Shown here: positions 33,420 through 43,630 of the stretch, in pieces | Numbering within the stretch: the stretch's first letter is position 1 | How the letters are laid out: each line of letters begins with the position of its first letter | Assembly (NCBI GenBank): GCA_045660325.1 | Contig: JAZRDO010000019.1 | Location: 1-64,000, forward strand | Direction: 5' to 3' | From: SVTX01 sp045660325 | Lineage (GTDB): Bacteria > Bacillota > Clostridia > Oscillospirales > CAG-272 | DNA length: 64,000 nt | Translations under genes and position numbers: made by a program | The notes under the pieces: generated by a model | Databases searched by the model: none | What the model was told of the DNA's origin: nothing | The model's input: only the letters and a program-made list of their open reading frames with translations

Positions 33420-36400
33420 TCAGAGCTCAGCGCCAACCTCAACCATATCTGCTGCATCAATTTCAGCATCTACGGAGCTGTTAACTGTCTCTTCTGCCTC
33501 TTCAGCAGCCGCCTTCTTAACGTCAATGTTCTTATAGCAGCTCATACCTGTACCTGCGGGAATAAGCTTACCGATAATAACGTTTTCCTTAAGACCGAGG
33601 AGGTTATCAACCTTACCTCTGATAGCAGCCTCAGTAAGAACCTTAGTTGTTTCCTGGAAGGATGCAGCGGAGAGGAAGGACTCTGTCTGGAGAGAAGCCT
33701 TTGTGATACCGAGGAGTACGGGTGTACCTTCAGCGGACTTGAGCATATCCTCGCCAGCTTCCTGTCTTGCGGCGATTCTGTTGTTCTCTTCCTCGAATGC
33801 GGAAGCGTCAACGAGTGCGCCAACGAGCATATCTGTATCACCGTTTTCAGTAACTCTGATCTTACGAGTCATCTGACGTGCGATGATTTCAATGTGCTTG
33901 TCGTTTACGTTACAGGACTGAGAACGGTAAACCTTCTGAGTTTCCTTGATGATGTATTCATATACAGCATCAAGGCCGAGAATTCTCATGATATCCGCGG
34001 GAGCCTTGCTACCTTCAGTAAGAGCGTCGCCCACCTCAACGTGGTCTCCGTCGTTAACTGCGAGCTTAACGCCGTAAGGAATTTCGTACTTCTTGTAATC
34101 AGCAGTTGTGAATTCGCCTGCCTTATCGGGAGTGATGGAGATATCGTTCATACCTGCAACCTCACCGGGAAGGATGTGAACTGTACCAGCCTGCTCTGCC
34201 ATAATGGCAGCCTTCTTAGGCTGACGAGCCTCGAAGAGTTCTTCAACTCTGGGAAGACCCTGTGTAATATCGCTACCAGCGACACCACCGGAGTGGAAGG
34301 TTCTCATCGTAAGCTGTGTACCGGGTTCACCGATAGACTGAGCTGCGATAATACCAACCGCTTCACCGATATTAACGATCTTACCGGATGCGAGGTCCGC
34401 ACCGTAGCAGTGAGCGCAAATACCGTTCTTAGCGTGACACTGAATAACTGTTCTGATATATACCTTGTCAATGCCTGCGGCAGTAATTGCCTTAGCCATT
34501 TCATCTGTGATCATTACGTCATCGTCAACGAGAACCTCGCCTGTAGCGGGATGGATAACAGGACCCATTGTGTATCTGCCGACGATTCTGTCTGCCAAGG
34601 GCTCGAGGACGTTCTTGTCGTCCATAATGTCGTTAACCCATGCGCCCTTTGTTGTATCACACTTTTCTTCTCTGATGATGATTTCCTGTGCAACGTCAAC
34701 AAGACGACGTGTAAGGTAACCGGAGTCAGCAGTACGGAGAGCTGTATCGGACAAGGACTTACGGGAGGAACGAGCACCCATAAAGTATTCTGTAATGTTA
34801 AGACCTTCACGGAAGTTGGACTTGATCGGGATTTCCATTGTCTTACCTGTAGCGGAGAACATAAGACCACGCATACCAGCAAGCTGACGCATCTGTGTCA
34901 TAGAACCACGGGCACCGGAGTCCGCCATGATCTTGATCGGGTTGTAGGTCGAGAAGCCCGCATCAAGCGCGCCTGTAACCTTGTTTGTTGTTTCATCCCA
35001 GATCTTGATAACGCTTGTGTATCTTTCTTCTTCGGAAAGTTCACCGCGAAGGAAGTGCTTATAAACCTTATCAACATCCTTCTGAGCCTGAGCGAGGTAG
35101 CCCTGCTTCTCTTCGGGAATGGTCATATCGTAAACGGAAATGGAGAAGGAAGCTCTTGTGGAGTACTTATAACCCATAGCCTTGATATCGTCGAGCATGT
35201 TTGCACAAACTGCAAAGCCGTGGTGCTTGATGCACGCGTCGATGATCTGACCGAGCTGCTTCTTCTTTGTTACGAAGTCAATTTCAAGCTTGAACTCGTT
35301 CTCGGGAATGGATCTGTCAACGAAGCCGAGGTCCTGAGGAATGGGCTGGTTGAAGATGAGTCTACCGAGAGTAGTTTCAATAACCTTGGACTTTTCTACA
35401 CCGTCAATAGTCTTTGTTACTCTTACCTTGATTACAGAGTGGAGTCCGATAAGCTTGTTTTCGTAAGCCATAACAGCTTCGTCAAAGTTACGGAACGTCT
35501 TACCCTCACCGGGCTCGCCGGGCTTCATCATTGTAAGGTAGTAAGAACCGAGGATCATGTCCTGAGAAGGTGTAGCAACCGCACGTCCGTCCATGGGCTT
35601 GAGAAGGTTGTTAGCGGAGAGCATAAGGAATCTCGCCTCAGCCTGCGCCTCGGAGGAAAGCGGTACGTGAACAGGCATCTGGTCGCCGTCGAAGTCGGCG
35701 TTAAACGCTGTACATACGAGAGGATGGAGCTTAATAGCTCTACCGTCTACGAGTACGGGCTCGAATGCCTGAATAGAAAGTCTATGAAGTGTAGGCGCAC
35801 GGTTAAGAAGCACGGGATGCTCCTTGATTACGTTCTCGAGCGCATCCCAAACGTCGGGATGGATTCTCTCGATCTTCTTCTGTGCGTCCTTTACGTTTGT
35901 AGCCTTACCCATCTCACAGAGTCTCTTAACCACGAAGGGCTTGAAGAGCTCGAGAGCCATCTCACGGGGAAGACCGCACTGATAGATCTTAAGTGAAGGA
36001 CCAACTACGATAACCGAACGACCGGAGTAGTCAACTCGCTTACCGAGAAGGTTCTGACGGAAGCGTCCCTGCTTACCGCGAAGCATTTCAGAAAGGGACT
36101 TGAGAGGACGGTTGGAGGGTCCTGTTACGGGCTTTCCACGGCGTCCGTTATCAATAAGAGCGTCTACTGCTTCCTGAAGCATTCTCTTTTCGTTTCTGAT
36201 AACGATTTCGGGAGTTCTGATTTCAAGAAGCTTCTTGAGACGGTTGTTACGGCTGATTACTCGTCTGTAAAGCTCGTTGAGGTCGGAGGAAGCAAAGCGT
36301 CCACCGTCAAGCTGAGTCATAGGACGGATATCAGGGGGAAGGACGGGAAGCACGTCAAGGATCATCCACTCGAGCTTATTACGTGTCTCGGGTGTCTTAC

Positions 36401-37058
36401 CACTCTTTCTGAAGGACTCGATAACCTCAAGTCTCTTGATGAGTCTTGTCTTCTTCTGTCCGTTTGCAGTGATGAGCTCGTTCTTGAGCTGCTCAGAAAG
36501 CTCATCAACATTTATCTTGGAAAGAAGCTCTTTGATCGCAGCAGCACCCATTCCAACGCGGAATTCATTTTCGTAAATCTCGCGATATTCAAGATACTGC
36601 TTCTCTGTGAGCACCATACCTGTCTGAAGAGGTGTTGCACCGGGGTCAAGCACCACGTTCTCGGCATAATAGAGCACCTGCTCAAGCTGCTTGGGGGACA
36701 TATCGAGTACAAGCGCCATTCTGGAGGGAATAGCCTTGAAGTACCAGATATGAGACACGGGAGCTGCGAGGTCGATATGACCCATTCTCTCACGTCTTAC
36801 CTTCTTTGTTGTTACGTCAACGCCACACTTTTCGCACTTGTGTACTTCCTTTGTGTGTGCATTCTTGTACTTTCCGCACATACAAGCGCCATCCTTTGTA
36901 GGACCAAAGATGCGCTCGCAGAAAAGTCCGCCAACTTCAGCTTTAAGGGTTCTGTAGTTTATGGTTTCGGGCTTGTAAACCTCGCCATAAGACCACTCTC
37001 TTATCATTTCCGGAGATGCCAAACCTATTTTTATAGATGAAAATTCATTACGTTCCAC
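33420..37058 (-). CDS. rpoC: RNA polymerase beta' subunit
   Basis: The 1212-residue protein carries the N-terminal zinc site (CMCGK at 59-63 and CEKC at 75-78), the catalytic NADFDGDQM motif (Asp455, 457, 459 bind magnesium) and the second zinc site near CHAKNGICAHCYG. Length is normal for Clostridia without the large inserts. The start is GTG, with AGGAG seven bases upstream. Odd: the residue two after the catalytic Gln is Pro462 (DGDQMPVH, codon CCT) where Ala is nearly universal (DGDQMAVH). It lies 50 bases downstream of rpoB. Confidence 0.97.
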   Translation of the reverse strand: MERNEFSSIKIGLASPEMIREWSYGEVYKPETINYRTLKAEVGGLFCERIFGPTKDGACMCGKYKNAHTKEVHKCEKCGVDVTTKKVRRERMGHIDLAAPVSHIWYFKAIPSRMALVLDMSPKQLEQVLYYAENVVLDPGATPLQTGMVLTEKQYLEYREIYENEFRVGMGAAAIKELLSKINVDELSEQLKNELITANGQKKTRLIKRLEVIESFRKSGKTPETRNKLEWMILDVLPVLPPDIRPMTQLDGGRFASSDLNELYRRVISRNNRLKKLLEIRTPEIVIRNEKRMLQEAVDALIDNGRRGKPVTGPSNRPLKSLSEMLRGKQGRFRQNLLGKRVDYSGRSVIVVGPSLKIYQCGLPREMALELFKPFVVKRLCEMGKATNVKDAQKKIERIHPDVWDALENVIKEHPVLLNRAPTLHRLSIQAFEPVLVDGRAIKLHPLVCTAFNADFDGDQMPVHVPLSSEAQAEARFLMLSANNLLKPMDGRAVATPSQDMILGSYYLTMMKPGEPGEGKTFRNFDEAVMAYENKLIGLHSVIKVRVTKTIDGVEKSKVIETTLGRLIFNQPIPQDLGFVDRSIPENEFKLEIDFVTKKKQLGQIIDACIKHHGFAVCANMLDDIKAMGYKYSTRASFSISVYDMTIPEEKQGYLAQAQKDVDKVYKHFLRGELSEEERYTSVIKIWDETTNKVTGALDAGFSTYNPIKIMADSGARGSMTQMRQLAGMRGLMFSATGKTMEIPIKSNFREGLNITEYFMGARSSRKSLSDTALRTADSGYLTRRLVDVAQEIIIREEKCDTTKGAWVNDIMDDKNVLEPLADRIVGRYTMGPVIHPATGEVLVDDDVMITDEMAKAITAAGIDKVYIRTVIQCHAKNGICAHCYGADLASGKIVNIGEAVGIIAAQSIGEPGTQLTMRTFHSGGVAGSDITQGLPRVEELFEARQPKKAAIMAEQAGTVHILPGEVAGMNDISITPDKAGEFTTADYKKYEIPYGVKLAVNDGDHVEVGDALTEGSKAPADIMRILGLDAVYEYIIKETQKVYRSQSCNVNDKHIEIIARQMTRKIRVTENGDTDMLVGALVDASAFEEENNRIAARQEAGEDMLKSAEGTPVLLGITKASLQTESFLSAASFQETTKVLTEAAIRGKVDNLLGLKENVIIGKLIPAGTGMSCYKNIDVKKAAAEEAEETVNSSVDAEIDAADMVEVGAEL

Positions 37059-37108
37059 AGCGGTTCTCCTAACTATATATTACAAATTACGTTTTTTCAG
37101 GTGGTGCC

Positions 37109-40100
37109 TTAATCAAGGTCGCCAAAATCTTCGTCAGAATATGACTCGTCCTCGTACATTTCGATTTCGTCGATCATATCGTCGCCCTCAAGGGGATTTC
37201 CGTTTTCATCCTCGAACAAGAAGGACTTGCGGAGCTCGTCGTCATCTGCATGGAGAGACTCGTTAAGACCGAGGTCGATATCGCCGGGCTTACCGGAGTA
37301 AGGAGATACCTCGTCGTCTACGCAGAGAGTGGAGAGCTTGATTTCTTCGCCGTTCTTGTCAAGAACGCGGATGTCAAGAGCCAATGCCTGAAGCTCCTTA
37401 ACGAGTACCTTGAAGGATTCAGGTACACCGGGAGTAGGAATGTTCTGTCCCTTGATGATTGCTTCGTACGCCTTACGACGACCGTTGATATCGTCGGACT
37501 TAACCGTAAGGATTTCCTGAAGTGTATAAGCAGCGCCGTAGGCTTCAAGTGCCCAAACTTCCATTTCACCGAATCTCTGACCACCAAACTGTGCCTTACC
37601 ACCGAGAGGCTGCTGAGTTACGAGGGAGTACGGGCCGTTAGAACGAGCGTGGATCTTATCGTCAACCAGGTGATGCAGCTTGAGGTAGTACATGATACCA
37701 ACTGTAACAGGGTTGTCGAAGGGCTCGCCTGTTCTACCGTCGTAGAGAACCTGCTTACCGTCAAATACCTTAAGCTTATGCTGGAGTCTGAGGCTTTCAC
37801 GGTATTCAACGTTAGCCTTTTCCTCTGCTGTAAGCTTTCTATATGTCTTGTTGCCTTCTTCGTCAACAATCTCCTCAAAGAGATCCTTGCCTTCAGGATT
37901 TTCGTTTGCAAAAAGATCACGGCTGTAGCCCGCCATACGCAAGCATTCAGCAATATCTCTTTCGTTCGCGCCGTCGAATACGGGAGTCATAATCTTCCAG
38001 CCGAGCTTTCTGGACGCGATACCGAGGTGTACCTCAAGAACCTGACCGATGTTCATACGGGAAGGAACGCCGAGGGGGTTAAGAACGATATCAAGAGGTG
38101 TACCGTCGGAGAGGAAGGGCATGTCTTCGGGAGGAAGGATTCTGGAAACGACACCCTTATTACCGTGACGGCCCGCCATCTTGTCGCCGACAGAGATCTT
38201 TCTCTTCTGCGCGATATAGAGCTTAACTACCTTGTTTACGCCTGCGGGGAGGTCGTCGCCCGCATCCTGAGAGAACACGCGAACGTCAACAACGACACCG
38301 CTCTCACCGTGAGGAACACGGAGAGAAGTATCTCTTACCTCTCTTGCCTTTTCACCGAAAATAGCGCGGAGAAGTCTTTCCTCAGCTGTGAGCTCTGTCT
38401 CGCCCTTAGGAGTGATCTTACCTACGAGAATGTCGCCTGCGCGAACTTCAGTACCTCTCTTAATGATACCCTCTGCATTGAGGTCCTTAAGAGCGTCCTC
38501 GCCCACGTTGGGAATTTCTCTTGTGATTTCTTCCGGACCGAGCTTTGTGTCTCTTGCTTCGTGTGTATATTCTTCAATATGAATAGAAGTATAAACGTCG
38601 TCTCTTACGAGTCTTTCGTTAAGAAGAACCGCGTCCTCGTAGTTATAACCTTCCCAGGTCATAAATCCGATAAGAGCGTTCTTACCGAGAGCAACTTCGC
38701 CGTTTGCAGTAGCGGGACCGTCCGCAATAACCTCGCCTGCCTCAACCTTCTGGCCTCTCTTTACGATGGGCTTCTGGTTTACACAGTTGGACTGGTTGCT
38801 TCTCTTGAACTTGATAAGAGTGTAAACGTCCTTATGGCCGTCTTCTCTTACGATAGTAATGCTGTTAGCATCAACTCTCTCAACTGTACCCGCATACTTT
38901 GCAACTACAACTACGCCGGAGTCAACAGCTGCCTTGTGCTCCATACCTGTACCAACGATAGGAGAATCGGTAGTAAGAAGCGGAACTGCCTGCTTCTGCA
39001 TGTTCGCACCCATGAGTGCTCTGGAGTTGTCGTCGTTTTCAAGGAAGGGGATCATAGCAGTTGCAACGGACACAACCATCTTAGGAGATACGTCCATAAA
39101 GTCAACGCGCGAAGCGTCTGCAAGGATAATTTCCGTCTTATCTCTTACAGTGATCTTCTGGTTTACGAATCTGCCCTGATCGTCAAGGGGCTCGTTACCC
39201 TGTGCAACTACGTAATTATCTTCAACGTCAGCAGTCATATATACAACCTCGTCGGTTACGATATGATCAACTGTACCGTCCTCGTTTGTAACGTGAATAA
39301 CCTTGCGGTAAGGAGCCTCAATGAAGCCGTAATCACTTACCTTTGCATAGGTTGTAAGGTAGGAAATAAGACCGATGTTAGGACCTTCAGGTGTTTCGAT
39401 AGGACACATACGACCGTAATGTGTATAGTGTACGTCACGAACGTCGAAGGATGCTCTGTCTCTGGAAAGACCGCCGGGACCGAGCGCAGAGAGACGTCTC
39501 TTGTGAGTAAGCTCAGCCAAGGGGTTGTTCTGGTCCATAAACTGAGAAAGCTGAGAAGAACCGAAGAACTCACGGATAGCCGTTGCCACAGGTCTTGTGT
39601 TGATAAGAGCCTGAGGTGTGAGCTTTTCGTTGTCCTGAGTCGTCATTCTCTCCTTAATGATCTTGTCCATTCTGGAGAAGCCGATTCTCATCTGGTTCTG
39701 AAGCTGCTCGCCTACGGAACGAACACGACGGTTGCCAAGGTGGTCGATATCGTCAACCTTGCCTACCTCGCGTGTGAGGTTGAGTATATAGTTAATGGAT
39801 GCAAAAATATCATCCTTTGTAATATGTCTGGGGCAAAGATCCGCAATTCTTTCCTTCGCCATCTCCTTGATCGCGTCAACGTCGCCGCCGCAAGCCTCTG
39901 CGATTTCGAGAAGCACGCTTGTTCTTGCCTTTTCGTTTACGCCGCAATCCTTGAGGTCGAAGCCGAGAATGTACTCGGGCTCGATAGTGTTGTTGGAGAG
40001 AACCTTAACCTTGTCGCCGTTTTCAAGCTCAACGAACGCCTCGTTTACAGCTGCGTGCTCAACTGCAAGAGCATCCTCGTAGGAGAGAATAGCTCCCTTT

Positions 40101-41047
40101 GTGAAGAGAACCTCACCTGTGATGGGGCTTACAACGTCTTCTGCGAGCTTGCGACCTGCAAGACGGCTGTGGATAGCCATCTTCTTGTCATACTTATAGC
40201 GTCCTACAGTTGCGATATCATATCTCTTGGAGTCAAAGAAATAGTTATTGATAAGGATCTGAGCGGACTCAACAAGCGGAGGCTCACCGGGACGGAGCTT
40301 CTTGTAGATCTCCTTGAGCGCTTCAACGCCAACAGTTGTGCCGTTGCGCGCAGCGAGATCCTCGCATTCGTCCTTTTCAAAGGTTGTAGCAAGTCTTACG
40401 TCCTCGCCGAGAAGCGCATAGATATCCTCTCTGGATTCTACACCGAGAGCGCGGATGAACATAGTCATAGGAACCTTACGGTTCTTGTCTATACGAACGT
40501 AGAGAACGCCGTTGATGTCGCTCTCGTATTCGAGCCATGCTCCTCTGTAAGGAATAATAGTTGCGGAATATGTTTTCTTACCGGACTTGTCGATCTCGGA
40601 TGCATAGTACATACCGGGAGAACGAACGAGCTGGGATACGATTACACGCTCTGCACCGTTGATAACGAACGTACCTGTTTCGGTCATAAGCGGGAAATCG
40701 CCGAGATATATATCGGAGTACTTTACGTCTCCTGTCTGCTTATTGGTAAGTCTAACGTTTACCTTCAAGGGTGCGGCATAGTTTACGTCGCGCTCCTTGC
40801 ATTCCTCTATCGAATACTTTGTGTTGTTAGTATCAATAGAATAGGATATGAATTCGATAGACAAGTTGCCCGAGTAGTCCGTAATGGGAGATACGTCGCG
40901 CAAAACCTCCATAAGACCTTCCTTCAAGAACCAGTCAAAGGATTTTGTCTGAATTTCAACCAGGTTAGGCAGCTCGAGATTGAAACGGGAACGGGAAAAC
41001 GACATTCTCGTGTTCTTGCCGAGCTTGTGCTCTTTAACATTGACCAT
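37109..41047 (-). CDS. rpoB: RNA polymerase beta subunit
   Basis: The 1312-residue protein contains the rifampicin pocket in its sensitive form (SSQLSQFMDQ, THKRRLSALGPGGLSRDRA), the KPIVKRGQKV region and the C-terminal GGKAQFGGQRFGEMEVWALE clamp-anchor segment. I chose the ATG at 41047 with GGAGTG upstream; a further 42 codons in frame are hydrophobic and not homologous. The tail after about residue 1240 is very acidic. The gene has its own promoter and is not preceded by rplJ/rplL, unlike the common arrangement. Confidence 0.97.
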   Translation of the reverse strand: MVNVKEHKLGKNTRMSFSRSRFNLELPNLVEIQTKSFDWFLKEGLMEVLRDVSPITDYSGNLSIEFISYSIDTNNTKYSIEECKERDVNYAAPLKVNVRLTNKQTGDVKYSDIYLGDFPLMTETGTFVINGAERVIVSQLVRSPGMYYASEIDKSGKKTYSATIIPYRGAWLEYESDINGVLYVRIDKNRKVPMTMFIRALGVESREDIYALLGEDVRLATTFEKDECEDLAARNGTTVGVEALKEIYKKLRPGEPPLVESAQILINNYFFDSKRYDIATVGRYKYDKKMAIHSRLAGRKLAEDVVSPITGEVLFTKGAILSYEDALAVEHAAVNEAFVELENGDKVKVLSNNTIEPEYILGFDLKDCGVNEKARTSVLLEIAEACGGDVDAIKEMAKERIADLCPRHITKDDIFASINYILNLTREVGKVDDIDHLGNRRVRSVGEQLQNQMRIGFSRMDKIIKERMTTQDNEKLTPQALINTRPVATAIREFFGSSQLSQFMDQNNPLAELTHKRRLSALGPGGLSRDRASFDVRDVHYTHYGRMCPIETPEGPNIGLISYLTTYAKVSDYGFIEAPYRKVIHVTNEDGTVDHIVTDEVVYMTADVEDNYVVAQGNEPLDDQGRFVNQKITVRDKTEIILADASRVDFMDVSPKMVVSVATAMIPFLENDDNSRALMGANMQKQAVPLLTTDSPIVGTGMEHKAAVDSGVVVVAKYAGTVERVDANSITIVREDGHKDVYTLIKFKRSNQSNCVNQKPIVKRGQKVEAGEVIADGPATANGEVALGKNALIGFMTWEGYNYEDAVLLNERLVRDDVYTSIHIEEYTHEARDTKLGPEEITREIPNVGEDALKDLNAEGIIKRGTEVRAGDILVGKITPKGETELTAEERLLRAIFGEKAREVRDTSLRVPHGESGVVVDVRVFSQDAGDDLPAGVNKVVKLYIAQKRKISVGDKMAGRHGNKGVVSRILPPEDMPFLSDGTPLDIVLNPLGVPSRMNIGQVLEVHLGIASRKLGWKIMTPVFDGANERDIAECLRMAGYSRDLFANENPEGKDLFEEIVDEEGNKTYRKLTAEEKANVEYRESLRLQHKLKVFDGKQVLYDGRTGEPFDNPVTVGIMYYLKLHHLVDDKIHARSNGPYSLVTQQPLGGKAQFGGQRFGEMEVWALEAYGAAYTLQEILTVKSDDINGRRKAYEAIIKGQNIPTPGVPESFKVLVKELQALALDIRVLDKNGEEIKLSTLCVDDEVSPYSGKPGDIDLGLNESLHADDDELRKSFLFEDENGNPLEGDDMIDEIEMYEDESYSDEDFGDLD

Positions 41048-41194
41048 TAAATCAATCACTCCATTCAATGAAATTGCTACCGATACACCAAAAATCCATA
41101 CGTATTTTTTATTAATCCGCATAAGGAATTTTGTCATATTCGGCGCGCTTGCATATAAAACTCCATAATACAAGCGATTATAATGCAGTTTAGT

Positions 41195-41223
41195 ATTTTA
41201 TCATATAAAGTCAACTTTGTCAA
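41195..41223 (-). promoter_or_regulatory. Promoter of rpoBC
   Basis: Minus-strand TTGACA (41218-41223), a 17-base spacer ending TGA (extended -10) and TAAAAT (41195-41200). The leader to the rpoB ATG is about 145 bases. Nothing else is seen in the 300-base gap up to the ymdB terminator. Confidence 0.72.
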
Positions 41224-41322
41224 GGGGGTTTTTAAAAAAAGTTTAAATATTTTTTAAAATTACGACAAAATTCCGAAAAAAGTTCATACTTTCTCCCGAA
41301 TGAGGATCAATCGCGCAAAAAA

Positions 41323-41346
41323 GCAGACGGACTGCCGTCCGTCTGC
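41323..41346 (-). terminator. Terminator of ymdB
   Basis: Perfect 10-bp stem GCAGACGGAC/GTCCGTCTGC with a 4-base loop, followed by TTTTTTGCG on the minus strand. Confidence 0.88.
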
Positions 41347-41354
41347 CTTCAATA

Positions 41355-42125
41355 TTAAAATTTAACTCTTGTAACCTTTGTTACCTTAAAGCCGTCGTCA
41401 AGCTCAAAGACCACGCCGTGCGCCTTGATCTCGCCGTCAGAGACGGTAAATCTCGCGGGTAAGTGATTTTTCATCCTCGTCATAACCGCATCTATATCCG
41501 TTCCGAGTATTCCTCCTGTCGGGCCCGTCATACCGAGATCGGTTATGTAGCCGCTGCCATTCGGCAAAATCTGCTGGTCGGCGGTCTGCACGTGGGTATG
41601 TGTGCCTACGATCATATTGATCCTGCCGTCGAAATATCTCGCAAGAGCGATCTTCTCGCTCGTCGCCTCGGCGTGAATATCAAGGAACGAAAAATCATAC
41701 TTCCCTTCCTCGGCTCCGAGTATGCAATCCACCGCGTCAAACGGAGAATCGAGCGGCTCCATAAACGCCGTTCCGAGCACGTTGATGCAAAGCATCTTGT
41801 ACCCGCTCACGTTAACAGTATAGCTTCCGTAGCCGGGAGCAACTGCGGGATAATTGCAGGGGCGGATTATTCTCTCGGGATTATCGTCAAGATAGGAGTA
41901 AAGCTCCCTTTTCGCATACGTGTGGTTACCCATAGTCATAAAGTCCACACCCGCATCAAGAAGTCTGTCTGCATCTCGAGGACAAAGTCCGTGGATCTCA
42001 CTCGCGTTCTCCGCGTTTGCGATAACGAAATCAACGCCGAGATTTCCGCGAACACCCCAGAGGTTTTTAGCCAAATAATCAATTGCGCGGACGCCTACGA
42101 CGTCGCCAAGCGCTAAAATTTTCAT
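41355..42125 (-). CDS. ymdB: YmdB-family metallophosphoesterase
   Basis: The 256-residue protein matches the TIGR00282 family: MKILALGDVVG at the start (first metal ligand Asp), IANAENAS (about 36-43), MGNHTYAKREL (about 65-75), INVLGTAFMEPLDSPF (about 114-129), and GTHTHVQTADQQILPNG (about 173-189). YmdB of Bacillus hydrolyses 2',3'-cyclic nucleotides and affects biofilm and RNase Y-linked regulation. It lies downstream of mnmE with a 34-base gap. Confidence 0.9.
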   Translation of the reverse strand: MKILALGDVVGVRAIDYLAKNLWGVRGNLGVDFVIANAENASEIHGLCPRDADRLLDAGVDFMTMGNHTYAKRELYSYLDDNPERIIRPCNYPAVAPGYGSYTVNVSGYKMLCINVLGTAFMEPLDSPFDAVDCILGAEEGKYDFSFLDIHAEATSEKIALARYFDGRINMIVGTHTHVQTADQQILPNGSGYITDLGMTGPTGGILGTDIDAVMTRMKNHLPARFTVSDGEIKAHGVVFELDDGFKVTKVTRVKF

Positions 42126-42159
42126 TTTTCTACCTGATTTCTATATATAAATGTAAGTT

Positions 42160-43551
42160 TTATTTGCCGACACAGAATTTGGAGAATATCTCGCTTACGA
42201 TATCCTCGGACACCGCACGTCCGTCAAGCTCGGAGAGACTCTGCATTGCCGATTCGATGTCCGCGCAACAAATTTCAAGCGGAAGCCCGAATCTTATGCT
42301 TTCCATTGCGACTCTCACGGAAGCAAGCGCGGTACCGATAGCCGCGTTTTGTCTCGCGTTTACTATCATCGCGTCGTTGCCCGTATCGAGATTCTTGTCA
42401 ATATAGATTTTCTCAATAAGCTCACAAAGCTCGTCATAGCCCTCGCCTCGGAGCGCGGATATATTAAGACTGTATTCAAACTCGCCCGCGAGCACATTGT
42501 ACTCCGCAAGGCAGCCGCGGTCCGACTTGTTTATGATAGCGATCTTTACCGCATCAAGGCTCTTGATATATTCCACAAGCTCGCGCTCGTCGTCTGCAAG
42601 CTCTCTTGATCCGTCAAAGACCGCAAGCACAAGCTCCGCTCCCTCGGCGGCAGATCTCGCTCTATCGATTCCGATTTTTTCAACCACGTCATCCGAATTT
42701 CGAATACCCGCAGTGTCGGAGAGCTTCAGCATAACACGACCGAGCTTTATCTTCTCGGAGATAATATCTCTCGTCGTACCCTCAATATCCGTAACGATCG
42801 CGGCATCCGTGCCGACGAGCATATTATAAAGGGAGGATTTTCCCGAATTCGTCTTGCCTAAAATTACGGTATTGATTCCGCTCATAACCGCGCGGCCCGT
42901 ACTGTAAGTATCAAGAAGTCGATTGAGCTTTCCCTCGTTTTCACCGAGGGCGGCAAGCATTTCGTCCTCACTCATATCCGCTAAGTCCTCGTCGGGATAG
43001 TCTATATGTGCAAATACAGATGAGAGCACCGAGCAAAGAGAAGCATATATTTCCCCCGTCTTCGCGGAGAGAACACCCCTCATACCCGCGCGGGATGCGA
43101 GCATCTGCTCGTCGGTTTCCGCTTCAAGCAAATTGCCGAGAGATTCCGCCTCGTTAAGTCCCATTTTTCCGTTAATAAACGCGCGTCGGGTAAACTCGCC
43201 TGCCTCGGCGTGTCTCGCTCCTGCCATAAGGCAAGCGGCAAGCACGTTTCGGGTTACAAGCACACCTCCGTGACAGCAGATCTCAACGGTATCCTCTCCC
43301 GTAAAGGATCTCGGAGCACGGAAGATCGTCGCAAGTCCGTCGTCTATCTGTATTTTTTTGTCATCGTAAATTTTAAATATATCGCCGTAAACCGTCAAAT
43401 TGCTTTTGCACTCGGAAAGCGGCTTTTTATTTGCGGGAGAGAACACGCTCTCGGCAACCTTCACTGCATCCGCGCCCGAAATTCTTATGAGCGCGACGCC
43501 GCCCTTACCGTAAGGAGTGCTTACCGCCGCTATTGTATCAAAAAGATTCAT
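42160..43551 (-). CDS. mnmE: tRNA modification GTPase MnmE
   Basis: MnmE works with MnmG to modify wobble uridine of tRNAs (cmnm5U). The 463-residue protein begins DTIAAVSTPYGKGGVALIRI (folate-binding domain) and carries the GTPase motif GKTNSGKSSLYN (about 224-235), DIEGTTRD, DTAGIR and NKSD. It ends in CVGK, the conserved C-terminal catalytic Cys-x-Gly-Lys. I chose the ATG at 43551 by homology; the ribosome site is weak. A terminator separates it from jag. Its partner mnmG is 17 kb away, not adjacent as usual. Confidence 0.94.
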   Translation of the reverse strand: MNLFDTIAAVSTPYGKGGVALIRISGADAVKVAESVFSPANKKPLSECKSNLTVYGDIFKIYDDKKIQIDDGLATIFRAPRSFTGEDTVEICCHGGVLVTRNVLAACLMAGARHAEAGEFTRRAFINGKMGLNEAESLGNLLEAETDEQMLASRAGMRGVLSAKTGEIYASLCSVLSSVFAHIDYPDEDLADMSEDEMLAALGENEGKLNRLLDTYSTGRAVMSGINTVILGKTNSGKSSLYNMLVGTDAAIVTDIEGTTRDIISEKIKLGRVMLKLSDTAGIRNSDDVVEKIGIDRARSAAEGAELVLAVFDGSRELADDERELVEYIKSLDAVKIAIINKSDRGCLAEYNVLAGEFEYSLNISALRGEGYDELCELIEKIYIDKNLDTGNDAMIVNARQNAAIGTALASVRVAMESIRFGLPLEICCADIESAMQSLSELDGRAVSEDIVSEIFSKFCVGK

Positions 43552-43590
43552 ACCGTTTTTCTTTCTATGAATATAAATTGATAAAAACAC

Positions 43591-43614
43591 AGAGGGGCAT
43601 CAATCTGCCCCTCT
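43591..43614 (-). terminator. Terminator of the rpmH-jag operon
   Basis: Stem AGAGGGGCA/TGCCCCTCT followed by TGTGTTTTTATC on the minus strand, 17 bases after the jag stop. Confidence 0.83.
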
Positions 43615-43630
43615 GACATTAAAGTAAAAA

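Noticed and set aside
37250..41050. 1266-codon open frame on the plus strand, antisense to rpoB
   Set aside because: It is a by-product of codon bias in rpoB: avoided codons leave no stops in that antisense frame. It is rich in Cys, Ser and Val, has no ribosome site and no recognisable domain. The same happens over rpoC (33405-35996), fusA (29975-32551), tuf, metK and the lipoproteins.
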